From: Mesostigma viride | Taxonomy: Eukaryota > Streptophyta > Mesostigmatophyceae > Mesostigmatales > Mesostigmataceae | Assembly: GCA_009746045.1 (NCBI GenBank) | Contig: RPFO01000089.1 | Coordinates: 1,329,822-1,393,821 of the forward strand | Direction of reading: 5' to 3' | DNA: 64,000 nt | In this document: positions 42,856 to 55,041 of the stretch, piece by piece | How positions within the stretch are numbered: position 1 is the first letter of the stretch | Layout: every line of letters begins with the position of its first letter | Notes under the pieces: model-generated | The model's input: only the letters and a program-made list of their open reading frames with translations | Database searches by the model: none | Told to the model about the DNA's origin: nothing | Translations under genes and position numbers: made by a program

Positions 42856-43696
42856 TGTTAGGGATATTATATCCACCTGGCCACAATATATCCCAGCCTG
42901 ATTTCTATCTTGTTGGATTTATTCCATATGGACTGGGAATTTGATAGCTATGATAAGCTAGATGAATCGGGCTCAATGAGCTGACTGATCAATATTCATG
43001 TGCCATAGTCCTATACTTGGACATGGATGACTTGTAACCTGAGTCAGCCTAGTAGCATCACGTATTTGATTGACAAGTGGTGCTATGGCCTAGTGGACAA
43101 GTGTTTGGTCCATGAGCTGACAAATGTTGGAAGCTCATGATGACACATGTTATGACTTACATGATGACAAGTGGGTAGACTCATTGTATGACACTTGTCA
43201 CTCCAAGGAGAAGAGATGTGTCACTTTATTAATCATGTTATGTGGCACATTATTATGTAGACACTTGGCATCTAGCTATTATGCCAGCTCATTGGATCAT
43301 GTCTAGAATGTTCTAGGAATGTTCTAAGAATATGCCAGGAATATTCCTGGAATATACTGAGAATATGCTGGGAATATGCTAGGAATATGCTAGGATGTTT
43401 CTACAAGCTTCTGTGATGATGTCATTGCTGATGTCATCCTTCCTAGCCTGAAAGGTATAAAAGGAAACTGCCCCCTAAGGGCAGGAACCTCTATTGAACC
43501 TCTATTCCACCTCTCTTGAACCTCCATTGAACCTCCATTCAACCTATATTCCTAACCTCTGAAATAAAACTCTTTTTCTGGTCTCTGTTCCATTGTCTTC
43601 AAGCTCAGTCTTTCATCGCCTGCAAGGTGCAAGGGTAACAAGGCCAAGCACAAGGCATTGTGTAAAACCCATTAGTTTCCTCTACCTTTTCCAACA
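42856..43696 (+). mobile_element. Solo LTR, right copy
   Basis: Same as 4081-4921, with ATGCG at 42851-42855 and 43697-43701. Its presence in both copies shows that insertion and LTR recombination came before the block duplication. Confidence 0.93.
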
Positions 43697-43875
43697 ATGC
43701 GCATAGAGGAGGCAGACACCCCGGTAGTTACCGGGGTCAGCAGCAGAGGAGGCCTTCTTGTACAGCATGACGCGGATGGCCGTCTGCCACTCAGCAGGCG
43801 GAGGCTCGTCAGAGAGCAGGACACGGACGTTGCAGAACACGGAATGGATGGTGTAAGCTATCTAGGTCCTAGTTA
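43697..43875 (-). pseudogene. LINE RT fragment, right copy, proximal part
   Basis: Same as 4922-5100 (DPGNYRGVCLL block). Confidence 0.78.
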
Positions 43876-44497
43876 CAGGGGCGTGGGCACCGCGGCCCGA
43901 ATCGCTATGGATGCCTGATACGCGGTCACACGCGGAGCCCCCACAGACTTTGGGGTGGTCTCCTTCATCACTACTTGCCATCTATCCTTGCGCACCATCT
44001 TCCTCCATATTACAGACAAACCAGGAGGCTGCCCGGGTGTGAGCCCGTCACGTCTAGTGTAGCACATGTCCATGCCGAGTCTATCACGAAAAGTCCACGG
44101 GTGGCAGCCCTGCCGTGCACGGCCTGGGGCATGCCAGGTGAGGACATATCGCCCAGGCTGGGCGGGCTTGGTGCCAGCTAGTCTATCTGATGTATCTATC
44201 TGATCTGTGCGGGCCAGATGCCCGGCTAGGCCCAGGCGCCTGTGCCTAATGATGTGGGAAACATAGGGCAAATCAGCGTACAAATCCTCATTACTAATGT
44301 GCAAACCAAAGGGGATGTTAAGGGCCTTGCGCAGCATCTCAGTGGTGACGGCGCCGTCGAGTCGTTGCTCCAGCTCGATCCTGCGTCAGTGTCCAGGTCT
44401 CGGCGCCGTAGGTCAGGATCGTCAGAATGACGACCTTGAAGAGGTCACGCTTGACGATCCGGGGTAGGGAGTTGTGAGAGAGTAATGCCGAAGAACG
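43873..44497 (-). pseudogene. LINE ORF2 C-terminal part, right copy
   Basis: Same as 5098-5722. G44560 (A in the left copy) lies just upstream and keeps that frame open for longer here. Confidence 0.75.
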
Positions 44498-46034
44498 CCA
44501 TGGCTCTTGCAGGAATGTTGCCTTTATTACATAAAGAGAACACAGACCTAAGTCACGTCGATTCCAAGACTGCACGCAGCACAGACGACAAGGTCGCAGC
44601 GCCAAGAGAACGTGCACGCAAGAGCTAGCGTCCTGGTGCTACCAAGTCACACATATAACTTGCTAGGGACGCGTCCAAGTACTCAGCTGCACTGTCACAG
44701 CTGAACTGTCAATCAATTTATCACACAGACTCTGGCACGCCTTTGGTGCGCAGATCTATCAATTGTCCATACGGCTAGTCCTGTGGACCTATCCGTACAT
44801 TACTCAGCATCAATTGTCTCATAGGTCCTGGCGCGCTACAGCACGCTTACCTATCAATTGACCATCAAGTCCTGTACAAGTCCTGTCAATGTCCTGCGGA
44901 CTATCAAAGTGACACTTGTACATCCTGTGTCCGTACGCGCCCACATTGGCGCGCCGGTCACTGTCGGCACAGCCTAGGAACGTCATAACTTTTACGTCCC
45001 GTAACCAAATGAGGCGTTCAAGGTGCCGTTGGAAAGAGCGTAACAATCTCTATCCATCTAACGTAAATCCTTTAAGTTAACTCCAATCTCTTCTTTTCTT
45101 TAGGGATCACATCCCCTGCCAGGGACCCTTGAAGTAGCTTGAAATGTCCTTCACTCCAGCTTGAAGCTTGAACAGATGTCTTTAATGGCCAATGCCATTC
45201 CCCCAGCCCTTTCTTTTAAGGAACTGGAAAAGAAACAGATCTGCCACAGGGAAAAACCATTCCATGAGAAATGGAGAAAAACCTATGGAAGTGGCATTAC
45301 AGAGTACCACCAGATATTGGAAACACACAAAATTAAATACATACAGGTTATATTCTATGAGGTCTTCTCCAGGAATTAATCCCATCACCTCGGTAGAGCC
45401 TCCAGTACAATGACCTTGTGGCGGTGAGTTACATTAATCCCAGATACTAATCCCATAAAACCCAGTACATATTTAATATAAGCACAATAAATCCATGACA
45501 ATTAATATACCACTTGACAAAGTAAGGCGTATTACAATAGTTTGCCTGTCATTCTCTCAACAGGGGTCTATTGGCGCCCGTCTTACGGCGCCCGTCTACT
45601 TGCCAGATGGTAAATTGCCACAGCAAACAAATGACAAAAGGAAATACATAGGCAACAATTATATCCTGCCCTGGGGAACTAGGGAAGTCTGAACAGGCAA
45701 ACACCTGAACAGGCCAGCTTGTAGAAACCTAATACCAGTGAATCGAACCCCGCCCTATAAACCCCAGAATGAAGGTTCCCAGACCAGTGTGAGAGGTATG
45801 TACAAATATACATTTCTTTTAAAATAGAATACATGGTCTGTGATGGACCTGTCAACCTTGTGTAGTCAACAGCATGAACCCCAGCCAAAACCTGGCTGTA
45901 TCCTGATTAAGATCAGAGTGAGTGTACCATGGTTCATGAGCCTCAGTACAGACTAAAATACAGGTATTACCCCAGTCACAATGCTGACACTACCACACAA
46001 TCTGCTCTCCAATGCCCTATAACCAGGCACCAGC
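44498..46034. other. Non-coding stretch, right copy
   Basis: Counterpart of 5723-7259; nothing recognised. Confidence 0.4.
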
Positions 46035-46387
46035 TTAGACAGCTTGCTGAGATGGGTCCATCAGAGAATGAAGAACCTTGTATTGCACTGCTGCCTTCTG
46101 CACTAGCTTGGTCAAAGCATCAGCAGGATTGTCAACCCCAGGGATATGCTCAATAGTGGCCAAGGAGGACAATATTGGCCAAGGAGATAATCCAAGTCCC
46201 TACTTCTGGCCATCTGCCTGTGCACAAACTGCACCATCCCCATGGAGTCTGTTTTGAGAAGAGTGGTAACCTGAAGTGGCCAAGGAGTGTTAGAAGTCAT
46301 CTGATGAAGCAACTCCTTCAGATAAAGGCTTGTGTGAATGCCTTCACAAATAGCCCTGCATTCTGCCACATCACTGCTGACAGCCAC
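46035..46387 (-). pseudogene. Copia-like pol C-terminus, right copy
   Basis: Same as 7260-7612, including the frameshift. Confidence 0.75.
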
Positions 46388-47114
46388 AGTTAAAGCCCCC
46401 GACCGGTTAAGCTATGGCGGTCGGTCACGTTGAGCTTGGGAGAAGGTGAACACAGAGAACTGCTGTCGGAGCTGGCCAACCACTGGTTTATGTCTTAGCC
46501 AGCAAAGCCTATCCGGTTAGCCGTAACCGTGGGACAGGCTAGCTGTCCGTACCGACCCGGATAAGGCCCCGGACTGGGGCCTAGGCGGCGCCGGCCCTAG
46601 GCGCCGCCCTTAGACCGGTCGACCGCATCGGACCGCCGGATAATAGCCGGCGGCTTAGCGGACGCTAGCGGAAGGCGTGCGGACGGGCATGGGGAACTTA
46701 GAGCCAGATTCTAGGGCTCTAGAGTTACTCAACTCCGACATACTCTTTTGTTCTTTGATTAATTATCAAAATAATTACATCAAATGCAGACCATACAAAA
46801 CCCTCTAAGGTAGGGAACTCAAGGGGGCCTCAAGGCCGTCAAAATCACCACGGTATCGACCCGCGCCCTTGTGATCACACATGAATAGTAATGTAACAAG
46901 TATCGAGAAAAAAAACAACTATGCCACCAGACAAAAGGTGACCCTTTTTAGTAGGACCAGTGACCCGCGGACGGGCCCAAGGCACCGTCCAACGTGGCTA
47001 GGGTATGGTCAAGACAAGCAAAAAAAACTACTACCAAGATACTCGTGAATGCTAGCAGCACAGTGTGAGTTATGGCTGTATTAACAAAGCGCCCGAGCCG
47101 TAACCCTGTGTGGC
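46388..47114. other. Non-coding, GC-rich start, right copy
   Basis: Counterpart of 7613-8339; nothing further recognised. Confidence 0.4.
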
Positions 47115-47558
47115 TCACGGGTGTTGCATCGTCATGCGCTTGCGCAACACAGTCTGCGTACTGCGGGGCAGCCTCCCGCGCCTCCTTGGTGAGTGCGTCC
47201 GCGGGATTGAGTTCATCCGCGATGTGCTGGAGACGGTGACGCAGGAGGCCGCCTCAGCGAGGACGAGGTAATCAACGTCCTGTGACTGCGCATAGGGATT
47301 GTCAAGGAAGGCCAAACAACTTTGTGAGTCAGTGTGCACCGTGCTAGTCCAGTGGAGAGTGAACCCACACGAGCCAAATACCCAACCCAGCAAGTACCGC
47401 AGCCACATGCCATGTGAGATAGCTGAAACAATGCCCCGGCATTCAGCCGTGTTGGGGCTCGTGGCAATGCGGCTGTGCAAGCGCGAGTACCAATCTAACA
47501 ACATGCCAGGCTGGCCCTCATTGCCGATAACGAACAGTGCCCCCATGCGGGCCCGCAC
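47115..47558 (-). pseudogene. Second copia-like RNase H fragment, right copy
   Basis: Same as 8340-8783. Confidence 0.75.
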
Positions 47559-47709
47559 TTGGCTGCACTATACTTTTCGTCCGAGGGTGGTAAAAAGCAT
47601 CCGAGGCGTAAATTACGAGGTGGTAATTTACGCCTCTTTTACTCTTACGTTATACATACGGGTCGAGATCTTTCTCGTAAGTTACGAATTAGATCCGAGG
47701 TAAGATCCG

Positions 47710-47831
47710 ACGTCGTAATGTACGAGGTAGTAATTTACGAGGTAGTAATGTACGAGGTAGTAATGTACGAGGTAGTAATGTACGAGGTAGTAATGTACGA
47801 GGTAGTAATTTACGAGGTAGTAATTTACGAG
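47710..47831. repeat. 15-bp tandem repeat, right copy
   Basis: Same as 8935-9056; interrupted by the LINE that follows. Confidence 0.85.
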
Positions 47832-48648
47832 CATGGGCCTTAACGGTGATTTGGTCGCATGGGCCTTAACGGTGAGATAGAGCTGGCTGCCCACCGCCTT
47901 CCCCGCGCGCGGGGTAAGGCAGGGCCGCCCCCGCTCCTCCTCACCTTTAAGACCCCGGCGGACAAGATTTCTTTTCTCAGACGCCGCAAGCGGCTCGAGA
48001 AGACTCTCTTCACCCTTGATGACAACTTGACCCTGGCGCAGCAACAACGGCGACGGGAGCTATGGCCGACCTACCTCCAGCTCCGGCAGACCAAGGCGGG
48101 GCAGCCGGTGTACTGGAAGGGGGCGGCCATCTACGTCGGCCACAAGCCCTGGCAGGCGACCCCCCCCCCCCGCGGCCCCAGCGACTCCAGACGCCCCAGC
48201 TTAGGGGAATACAGCAGTAGTAGTGCAGAATAGATAGACCGTGGCCATGTACATGTACGCCTCCTAGAGGCACTATCCCAGCTAAGCCCCGCGCTTTATT
48301 TAATCATGTACATGTGTGCCTATGATGTGCCACACTCCAGACGATGCCTAGCCTCATTTAGTAATGTTGTGCCCATGCAGGGAGTCACTCTCTGCTGAGA
48401 AGCCATGCCATAGCTCTTGTATAGCCATGATGATCTTCCCCCTCACAGGCATGCTCCCCCCCTTACCCGGGCATAGCGTGATAGACCATGAGGGTGCGGG
48501 TGCCCTGGTGCACCTAGAGCAAGTGTTGTTTACATTCCCACCCTTGCAGGAAGTAGCTTAGAATGTATTATAGGCTCATATGCCCCTTCTCAGGGCTATG
48601 TGCTACATATACTCCCAACGGAGTTATGTTCCTAATTAATTAATTAAT
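47832..48648 (+). mobile_element. 5'-truncated L1-like LINE, right copy
   Basis: Same as 9057-9872 with one extra C in the run at 48455-48461. The ORF1-like fragment is at 47859-48233. Confidence 0.75.
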
Positions 48649-49436
48649 TAATTTACGAGGTAGTAAGGTACGAGGTAGTAATTTGCGACGTCGTAATCTA
48701 CGAGTTGGTAATTTGCGATCCCGGTACTCGGTCCCCGTAGGTTACGACGTCGTATGCTTCTCGCGTACACTACCGGTACTACAATCATGTCGCTATGTCG
48801 TTCTGAATTGCAGTACGCATGTCACTTATCAGAATTTCACTTTGATTTCACTTATCATTTCGGTCAACCTAACCCCTAACACCCATTTACCCGGGGGAAA
48901 AAAAATGAATGGCATTTGCAGCAAGGCTCATGCAAGACAAGTTCCTATTTCATAAAAAATTTCATTATTAAATGCAGGATTACATGTCATGCACAAAAAT
49001 CCAACGCCTTCACAGAAAATAGCATATCAAGTCTTCTGACGACAATATCAAGTCAATATCAAATTCGTGGCTTCTCTTCGTGGCTTGAAATACTGTTTCC
49101 ATGCGGTGCTTAGGACAGCTCCGGGGATGTCGGCACCGCACAGAAGCTCCATCCGGGAGCAAGTGCGCCGGGGGAAGATGTTGTACATCCAGAGCTCGAT
49201 ATGTGCGGGAAGCCGTCGTGTTGGAAACCGAGGTGTCTGCACAGAATTCCGCGCGCAGGCAGCTTGTGCCTTTACGGGGGAAGACCTGCGACACAAAAAC
49301 CGTGTCCGGACAATGCAATACGGAGAAATGGCAACGGCAGATGGAGTCGGCTAAGGCCGCTTGTAAGGAAAGTGATTTTTAATGCACGAATAAATGTATA
49401 ATGCATGCTACATCGCCATCGCTTGGGCGGTGAAAA

Positions 49437-49681
49437 GACAAGGACCAACCACATGCCCCCACCTACCCTTCGTGCATCCCGCCCTTGACGAGGCACAACC
49501 ATGTGCCCCCACCTACCCTTTGTGCGTCCCTCCCTTGACAAGAAACAAGCACGTGCACCTATCTAACCTTTGTGCATCCCTTCCTTGGCAAGGAACAAGC
49601 ACACCCACCCACCTACTCCACATGCATCCCTCCCTTGACAAGGAACAAGCACGATCACCCAGCTACCCACTAGCACGGCAG
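49437..49681. repeat. 57-bp minisatellite, right copy
   Basis: Same as 10661-10905. The stretch between the LINE and this array (48752-49436) holds nothing recognised. Confidence 0.7.
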
Positions 49682-49905
49682 CAAGGCAGACCTTACAATG
49701 GCAAGTGATGTTTATCGGTAGAAACTGTTAGACAACTAGCAAACGAGCCAGCCGGTGAAGAGCAAGGCACGCATGCAAGGAATTTGTCGTTGCCTATGTC
49801 TACGCTTGTGTTTGTCACTGCAGTTGAAATCTGCATTTGCATCAGCTGGCCCGATCGAACCCCATGTCGCCACCCGCATTTCCACTTATACTTCACGGCC
49901 CCTTA

Positions 49906-50296
49906 TTCTTCTCTTGTGCCTGCCTTTGCCCTAACTGTTACCCTAGCATCTGCCCTTGCCCCTATCCTTTGATCCCCAGTGTTTGCCGTTGCCCTCATCC
50001 TTCCCCTAGTGCCTGCCCTTGTCTTCATCTTTTCCCTTGTGCCTGCCCGTGCCCTTGTCCGTTCGGGCTCGTGCTTGACTTGTCCTAATCTCTTTCCCTT
50101 GCGCCTGCCCTTGCCCTTATCCGCTTCCCTTGTGCCTGCCCCTGCCCTTGTCATTTCCCTTGAGCCTGCCCTTTTGGCAAGCACAAGTGCCTTAATCCTT
50201 TCCTTGGCCTTGTGCTTGCTCTTCCAGTTTCCCTTTCCTTTGCTCGTGCGGTTGCCTTTGCTCTTACCCGGGTGCTTGCCCTTGCCGTTTGCAAGC
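49906..50296. repeat. Pyrimidine-rich minisatellite, right copy
   Basis: Same as 11130-11520. Confidence 0.75.
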
Positions 50297-51041
50297 TGCA
50301 TTATTGTCTTAGCAAGCTAGCAAGTGCAAACTGGCACTGAGCCAGAAATGCAAGCAAAGCAGCCAGTGTAAATAAGGATGGACGGGAACAGTAGAAAGCT
50401 AGAGGTGGCAACGGTGCTAGAGCTCATGGCAACAAGGCGGTCCCATTCTTGCTGCATTGGGTGCGTTGCGTGGGTGGGATATTGCGATAGGGGGACATTC
50501 TTGCCTTGGTTGTGTTTTCACATGCACCCGGTGCTGGAATTTATGCGTGCAAGGGTGGCTGGTATCCCAACCAACAGCCATTGCATTACCGAAAGAGGCA
50601 ACATTCGTTTCCCTTGAAAATTCAAGTACAACGGACGGCGCGCAAATTTAAGCATACGGACTGATCCAGGACCGGATCGACCAAACCCGATCTGCCCAAA
50701 TCTGCCCAAATCTTTCACTTCACGAGTCACTACCGGATCTGTACGGCAACTGCGGGCCGACTTCCTGATTCCGTGGACTCCGAGCATAGAACCTTTTCTA
50801 GACGGGAGTAGTTTTTGGACTCGGATCTACACCAACGGTCGTGGCAAAACTCGCTGGCATGAAAATAGAAACTTTGGAAGCATTTTGCTGGCATTAGGTA
50901 GCTGGAAAATACGGCGCTGCAAATAGGCATAATGCATTGTGAACATTTTCTCGTAACTAACGTGCCGCTCATCACGCATTTTTAAGTGGTCATAATTTAC
51001 ATTTTACACTAGCTCGTACACTTGCTGCAGGGCATACGATA

Positions 51042-54000
51042 ATGGCGTCACGGAATGCTGTTTCAGTTTACGCGAGCACCAGTTTCTGTAGGCACATTCC
51101 GCCTGCGCCTACCCAGCAGCCGGCCAAGCTCAAAATGAGCAAAAATGCCGCTGCCGGCGCAGTGGATGGCGCGGCATTTTGGTTTCCAGGATCCCGCGTA
51201 GATTCCAGAGCTAATAACACGATAGTGCACTCTTTGCGAAGGAATAGCGAGGGGGAAATGCTAGCTATTTCCCCAGGGTCGGTAGTGCAGGTCCGAAGCG
51301 AGGATCCGGGCAACAAGCCCTTTTTTCTGGAGGTAGTGTGCATAGTAAAGCCAGGTGAGGCAATAGACCCGAGATGGGCGGTGGCAGGAAACGTAGACAA
51401 CACGAACGAAGTCGTGTTGTGCGGCTATTGGCTGTGGCGCGACGATGAACTGCCTGAGCACCTGGCGCAGGCAGTTCACTGGTCGAGAACTGTAATCGAG
51501 CTAATCGCCAGCGAAGACTGCGCTGCCATTCCAGTGTCGGCGGTGCAAGACATCGTCTCCGTGCAGGCCTACTGGCAGGCGGACTTCTACAGCTGGGCGG
51601 ACTACACCGTACAGGTACTTTCTGTTTATAATGTCCTATCTATATTGCATGCATTTGATGCGGCTGACTGCGATGCCTCATTCGCTTTACTGCTGTAGGT
51701 GACAGAAAAGTCATAAAGCTTGCTGCCTTGGTGTTCAGAGAGCATATTTTGTCTGTGTATCTGCTTCTTTTTTTTTTCCCTCTGTAATCTTTGGTTGTCT
51801 ACCCTTTTTAATCCTGGTGGTTGGGTGGTTGGTTAGTTGGGTGGGTGGGTGGGTGGGTGGGTGGGTGGGTGGGTGGGTGGGTGGGTGGGTGGGTGGGTGG
51901 GTGGGTGGGTGGGTGGGTGGGTGGGTGGGTGGGTGGGTGGGTGGGTGGGTGGGTGGGTGGGTGGGTGGGTGGGTGGGTGGGTGGGTGGGTGGGTGGGTGG
52001 GTGGGTGGGTGAATGGGTGGGTGGGTGGGTGGGTGGGTGGGTGGGTGGGTGAATGGGTGGGTGGGTGGGTGGGTGGGTGGGTGGGTGGGTGGGTGGGTGG
52101 GTGGGTGGGTGGGTGGGTGGGTGGGTGGGTGGGTGGGTGGGTGGGTGGGTGGGTGGGTGGGTGGGTGGGTGGGTGGGTGGGTGGGTGGGTGGGTGGGTGG
52201 TGGGTGGGTGGGTGGGTGGGTGGGTGGGTGGGTGGGTGGGTGGGTGGGTGCGTGGGTGCGTGGGTGCGTGGGTGGGTGGGTGGGTGGGTGGGTGGGTGGG
52301 TGGGTGGTGGGTGGGTGGGTGGGTGGGTGGGTGGGTGGGTGGGTGGGTGTGGTGGGTGGGTGGGTGGGTGGGTGGGTGGGTGGGTGGGTGGGTGGGTGGG
52401 TGGGTGGGTGGGTGGGTGGGTGGGTGGGTGGGTGGGTGGGTGGGTGGTTAGTTGGTTGGTTGGGTGGGTGGGTGGGTGGGTGGGTGGGTGGGTGGGTGGG
52501 TGGGTGGGTGGGTGGGTGGGTGGGTGGGTGGGTGGTTTGTTGGTTGCTCGGGTGGGTGGGTGGGTGGGTGGGTGGGTGGGTGGGTGGGTGGGTGGGTGGG
52601 TGGGTGGGTGGGTGGGTGGGTGGGTGGGTGGGTGGGTGGGTGGGTGGGTGGGTGGGTGGGTGGGTGGGTGGGTGGGTGGGTGGGTGGGTGGGTGGGTGGG
52701 TGGGTGGGTGGGTGGGTGGGTGGGTGGGTTGTTGTAAACTCACTATTGTTGTGATTGCTAGAGAGCTGTCACTTATATACCATTGTTTACTTGCATGTTT
52801 GCTTGCTCATGCTCCTGCCTACCATATCATGTGCACTTACTTCACAGTTCTTCTACTCCAAGGAGAACGCCTGCCTGCAGCGCGTGCGGGGACCGGCGAA
52901 GATGAAGGAGCTCAAGGCGGCCTTTCAGGCGCGCAACGAGGTGCTCATGGCTGGCTGCAGCGAGCCCACCCGACGCACCCTGAACCAGTCCCAAGCAGCG
53001 GCTTTCAGGCCGGTGGCGCAGAAGAAGTGGGGACCCAAGCAGTCAACCCAGGACCCAAGCGTCAAGGGCTACGTCCAGTTCCCCACCTCGCCGGTCATGA
53101 TGAGCGCGTGGCCGCGCAGCATCCTCAAGCGGTTCAAGGCGGAGTCAGATGGCACCACCTTGAAAGTAAGTAACTGTTTACAGTTTTGTTGAGTTGCACA
53201 AATGCAATACATTGCATGACACGAATGGAAACATGTGTTAAATTAACATCATTGAAACTGCCTACTACTATACCCTCCATGGGGATTTCCTGGCGATCGC
53301 AGGCAGTGTTCGAGTCCCCCACCCACGACGCGGCAAAGCCTCTGGCAGAGGTCCTCGGCCGTCTCTGGTGGGTACTCCGCTACGGCGGCGACGGCCACGT
53401 GGAGCTGCAGAGGGAGATCACGATCCTCTACGCACCTTTCAAGGCTCCACATTCCTTCAAGTAAGTGCAGGGATGATATAATTGGCATTGGTGAGCTCTT
53501 TGGTTGCGTGGGTGGTGGCAGGCGTGCGCATGCGTGCAGGTAGTTGGTTGGGTGGGGGCAGGCGCGCACGCGCGTGCAGGTAGTTGGTTGGGTGGGGGCA
53601 GGTGCGCACGCGCGTGCAGGTAGTTGGTTGGGTGGGGGCAGGCGCGCACGCGCGCGCAGGTAGTTGATTGGGTGGGGGCAGGCGCGCACGCGCGTGCAGG
53701 TAGTTGGTTGGGTGGGGGCAGGCGCGCACGCGCGTGCAGGTAGTTGGCTGGGTGGGGGCAGGCGCGCACGCGCGTGCAGGTAGTTGGTTGGGTGGGGGCA
53801 GGCGCGCACGCGCGTGCAGGTAGTTGGTTGGGTGGGGGCAGGCGCGCACGCGCGTGCAGGTAGTTGGTTGGGTGGGGGCAGGCGCGCACGCGCGTGCAGG
53901 TAGTTGGCTGGGTGGGGGCAGGCGCGCACGCGCGTGCAGGTAGTTGGCTGGGTGGGGGCAGGCGCGCACGCGCGTGCAGGTAGTTGGTTGGGTGGGGGCA

Positions 54001-54293
54001 GGTGCGCACGCGCGCGCAGGTAGTTGGTTGGGTGGGGGCAGGCGCGCACGCGCGCGCAGGTAGTTGGTTGGGTGGGGGCAGGCGCGCACGCGCATGGACT
54101 GTACTTGAGATGGTGCGGTTTCGTTGTGTACTCAATGTGCCCCTGCCCTATGGGATTGCTTCTTGTCTGCATGTTACATTTCTTAATGCCTCTATCCTGC
54201 ATTCTTGGTTCTTTCCTTCTTGGCCCTCGCAGGCTGAAGGCGGCGGGTGCGACAGCCCGGAATGCGACTGCCCATGTTCTTTGGCACAGATGA
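51042..54293 (+). CDS. BAH-domain protein (four exons) in the 13.2-kb transposon
   Basis: Exons 51042-51614, 52848-53165, 53303-53460 and 54233-54293 join at GT-AG sites (ACAG|GTACTT, GAAA|GTAAGT, TCAA|GTAAGT; acceptors TTCACAG, ATCGCAG, CTCGCAG) in consistent phases to 369 residues. ATG 51042 lies shortly after a possible acceptor (TTGCTGCAG), so an upstream exon is possible. Residues about 76-175 look like a BAH domain: VVQVRSED, FFLEVVCIV, GYWLWRDDELPEH, then HWSRTVIELIASEDCAAIPVS and IVSV, the usual strand order with the conserved .EL..S...D..P...I...C.V end. BAH domains bind histones or nucleosomes. The rest (PRSILKRFK, RLWWVLRYGG) is unassigned. Introns 1 and 3 are filled with satellites. 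The gene may serve the transposon as a chromatin-targeting partner; that is inference. Confidence 0.65.
51837..52733 (+). repeat. (GGGT)n tract of about 0.9 kb in intron 1 of the BAH gene
   Basis: Almost pure GGGT with rare variants (GAATGGGT, GCGTGGGT, TTAGTTGGTT). It opens Gly-Trp-Val frames on the plus strand and Thr-His-Pro frames on the minus strand, which are not genes. Confidence 0.97.
53506..54095. repeat. 40-bp tandem repeat in intron 3 of the BAH gene, about 14 copies
   Basis: Unit: TAGTTGGTTGGGTGGGGGCA then GGCGCGCACGCGCGTGCAGG. Nearly identical units. The minus-strand frames Arg/Ala/Cys/Pro are by-products. Confidence 0.95.
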
Positions 54294-55041
54294 TGACGTG
54301 GCAGAGCATTTTCCTTTGACGCAAGCATGTTGCACAGTGTGGGTGCCATCACACACGCAGAATGAGTTCTGTAGATGCTTGTGAGATGTGCAGAATGGTG
54401 CGTCTTCCATGAGATATGCACGTTCTTGTGTAATATGCAGCGTAGCTGCTCGATCTCCAAACTGGTTAAGATACACAGCTACAAAGCGGGAATGTATGCA
54501 AGAAGTACCATCCTTTAGCATGTGATGCAGTAAGGCTGCATCTCCTACTTCTTACATTTTATTGCAATATTTTTTCATATTTTGTTTAATGAAAGATACA
54601 AAGAATTCTACCATTAATAGAATTTGCCACCCATGCTTGGAACTATTGAATAAACAATTGCATTCGAGTAATCTGGCCTGGATAAGGCGCCTTGCAGCCA
54701 ATCTTCCTCATTACGGCATCAGCGTCTGGGCCTGCGCCACCCCAAACCCGCCCCGGCCAATGTATCAAATGTAAGCATGCCGCCTGTCGTCTTTGCCGTT
54801 GTGGGGATCTCGATGTCTCATTCGTTGTTACATTTACTGAAGCGTCTATCAATATGTTTCATGTGCGTCTGGCATACGCGATGCATTGGTATATAAATAA
54901 TATGTACAAGAAGATATACCAGTAGTCTATATACAAGAGGCTATAACTGTTTGACTAGGCATGAAAAAAACAGGTTCTTGTTGATAGCAGCCACTGCCAT
55001 GGACATCCCCCTATCTCGCATGGTGGTCCGACTAAGAGGCG
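54294..55041. other. Intergenic space between the convergent genes
   Basis: Holds the 3' ends of both transcripts. An AATAAA at about 54649 on the plus strand could serve the BAH gene. No further gene seen. Confidence 0.4.

Larger units (their letters stand above)
39644..50579. repeat. Right copy of the duplicated block
   Basis: Matches 869-11803 with three differences noticed. Here ORF3 is intact on the left. On the right the match ends exactly where the inverted end of the 13.2-kb transposon begins. Confidence 0.95.

Noticed and set aside
51808..52754. Long frames of Gly-Trp-Val (plus) and Thr-His-Pro (minus), up to 386 codons
   Set aside because: They are translations of the (GGGT)n tract inside an intron and are open in several frames at once.
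53249..54460. 403-codon Ala/Cys/Pro/Thr minus-strand frame
   Set aside because: By-product of the 40-bp array; antisense to well-supported exons of the BAH gene.
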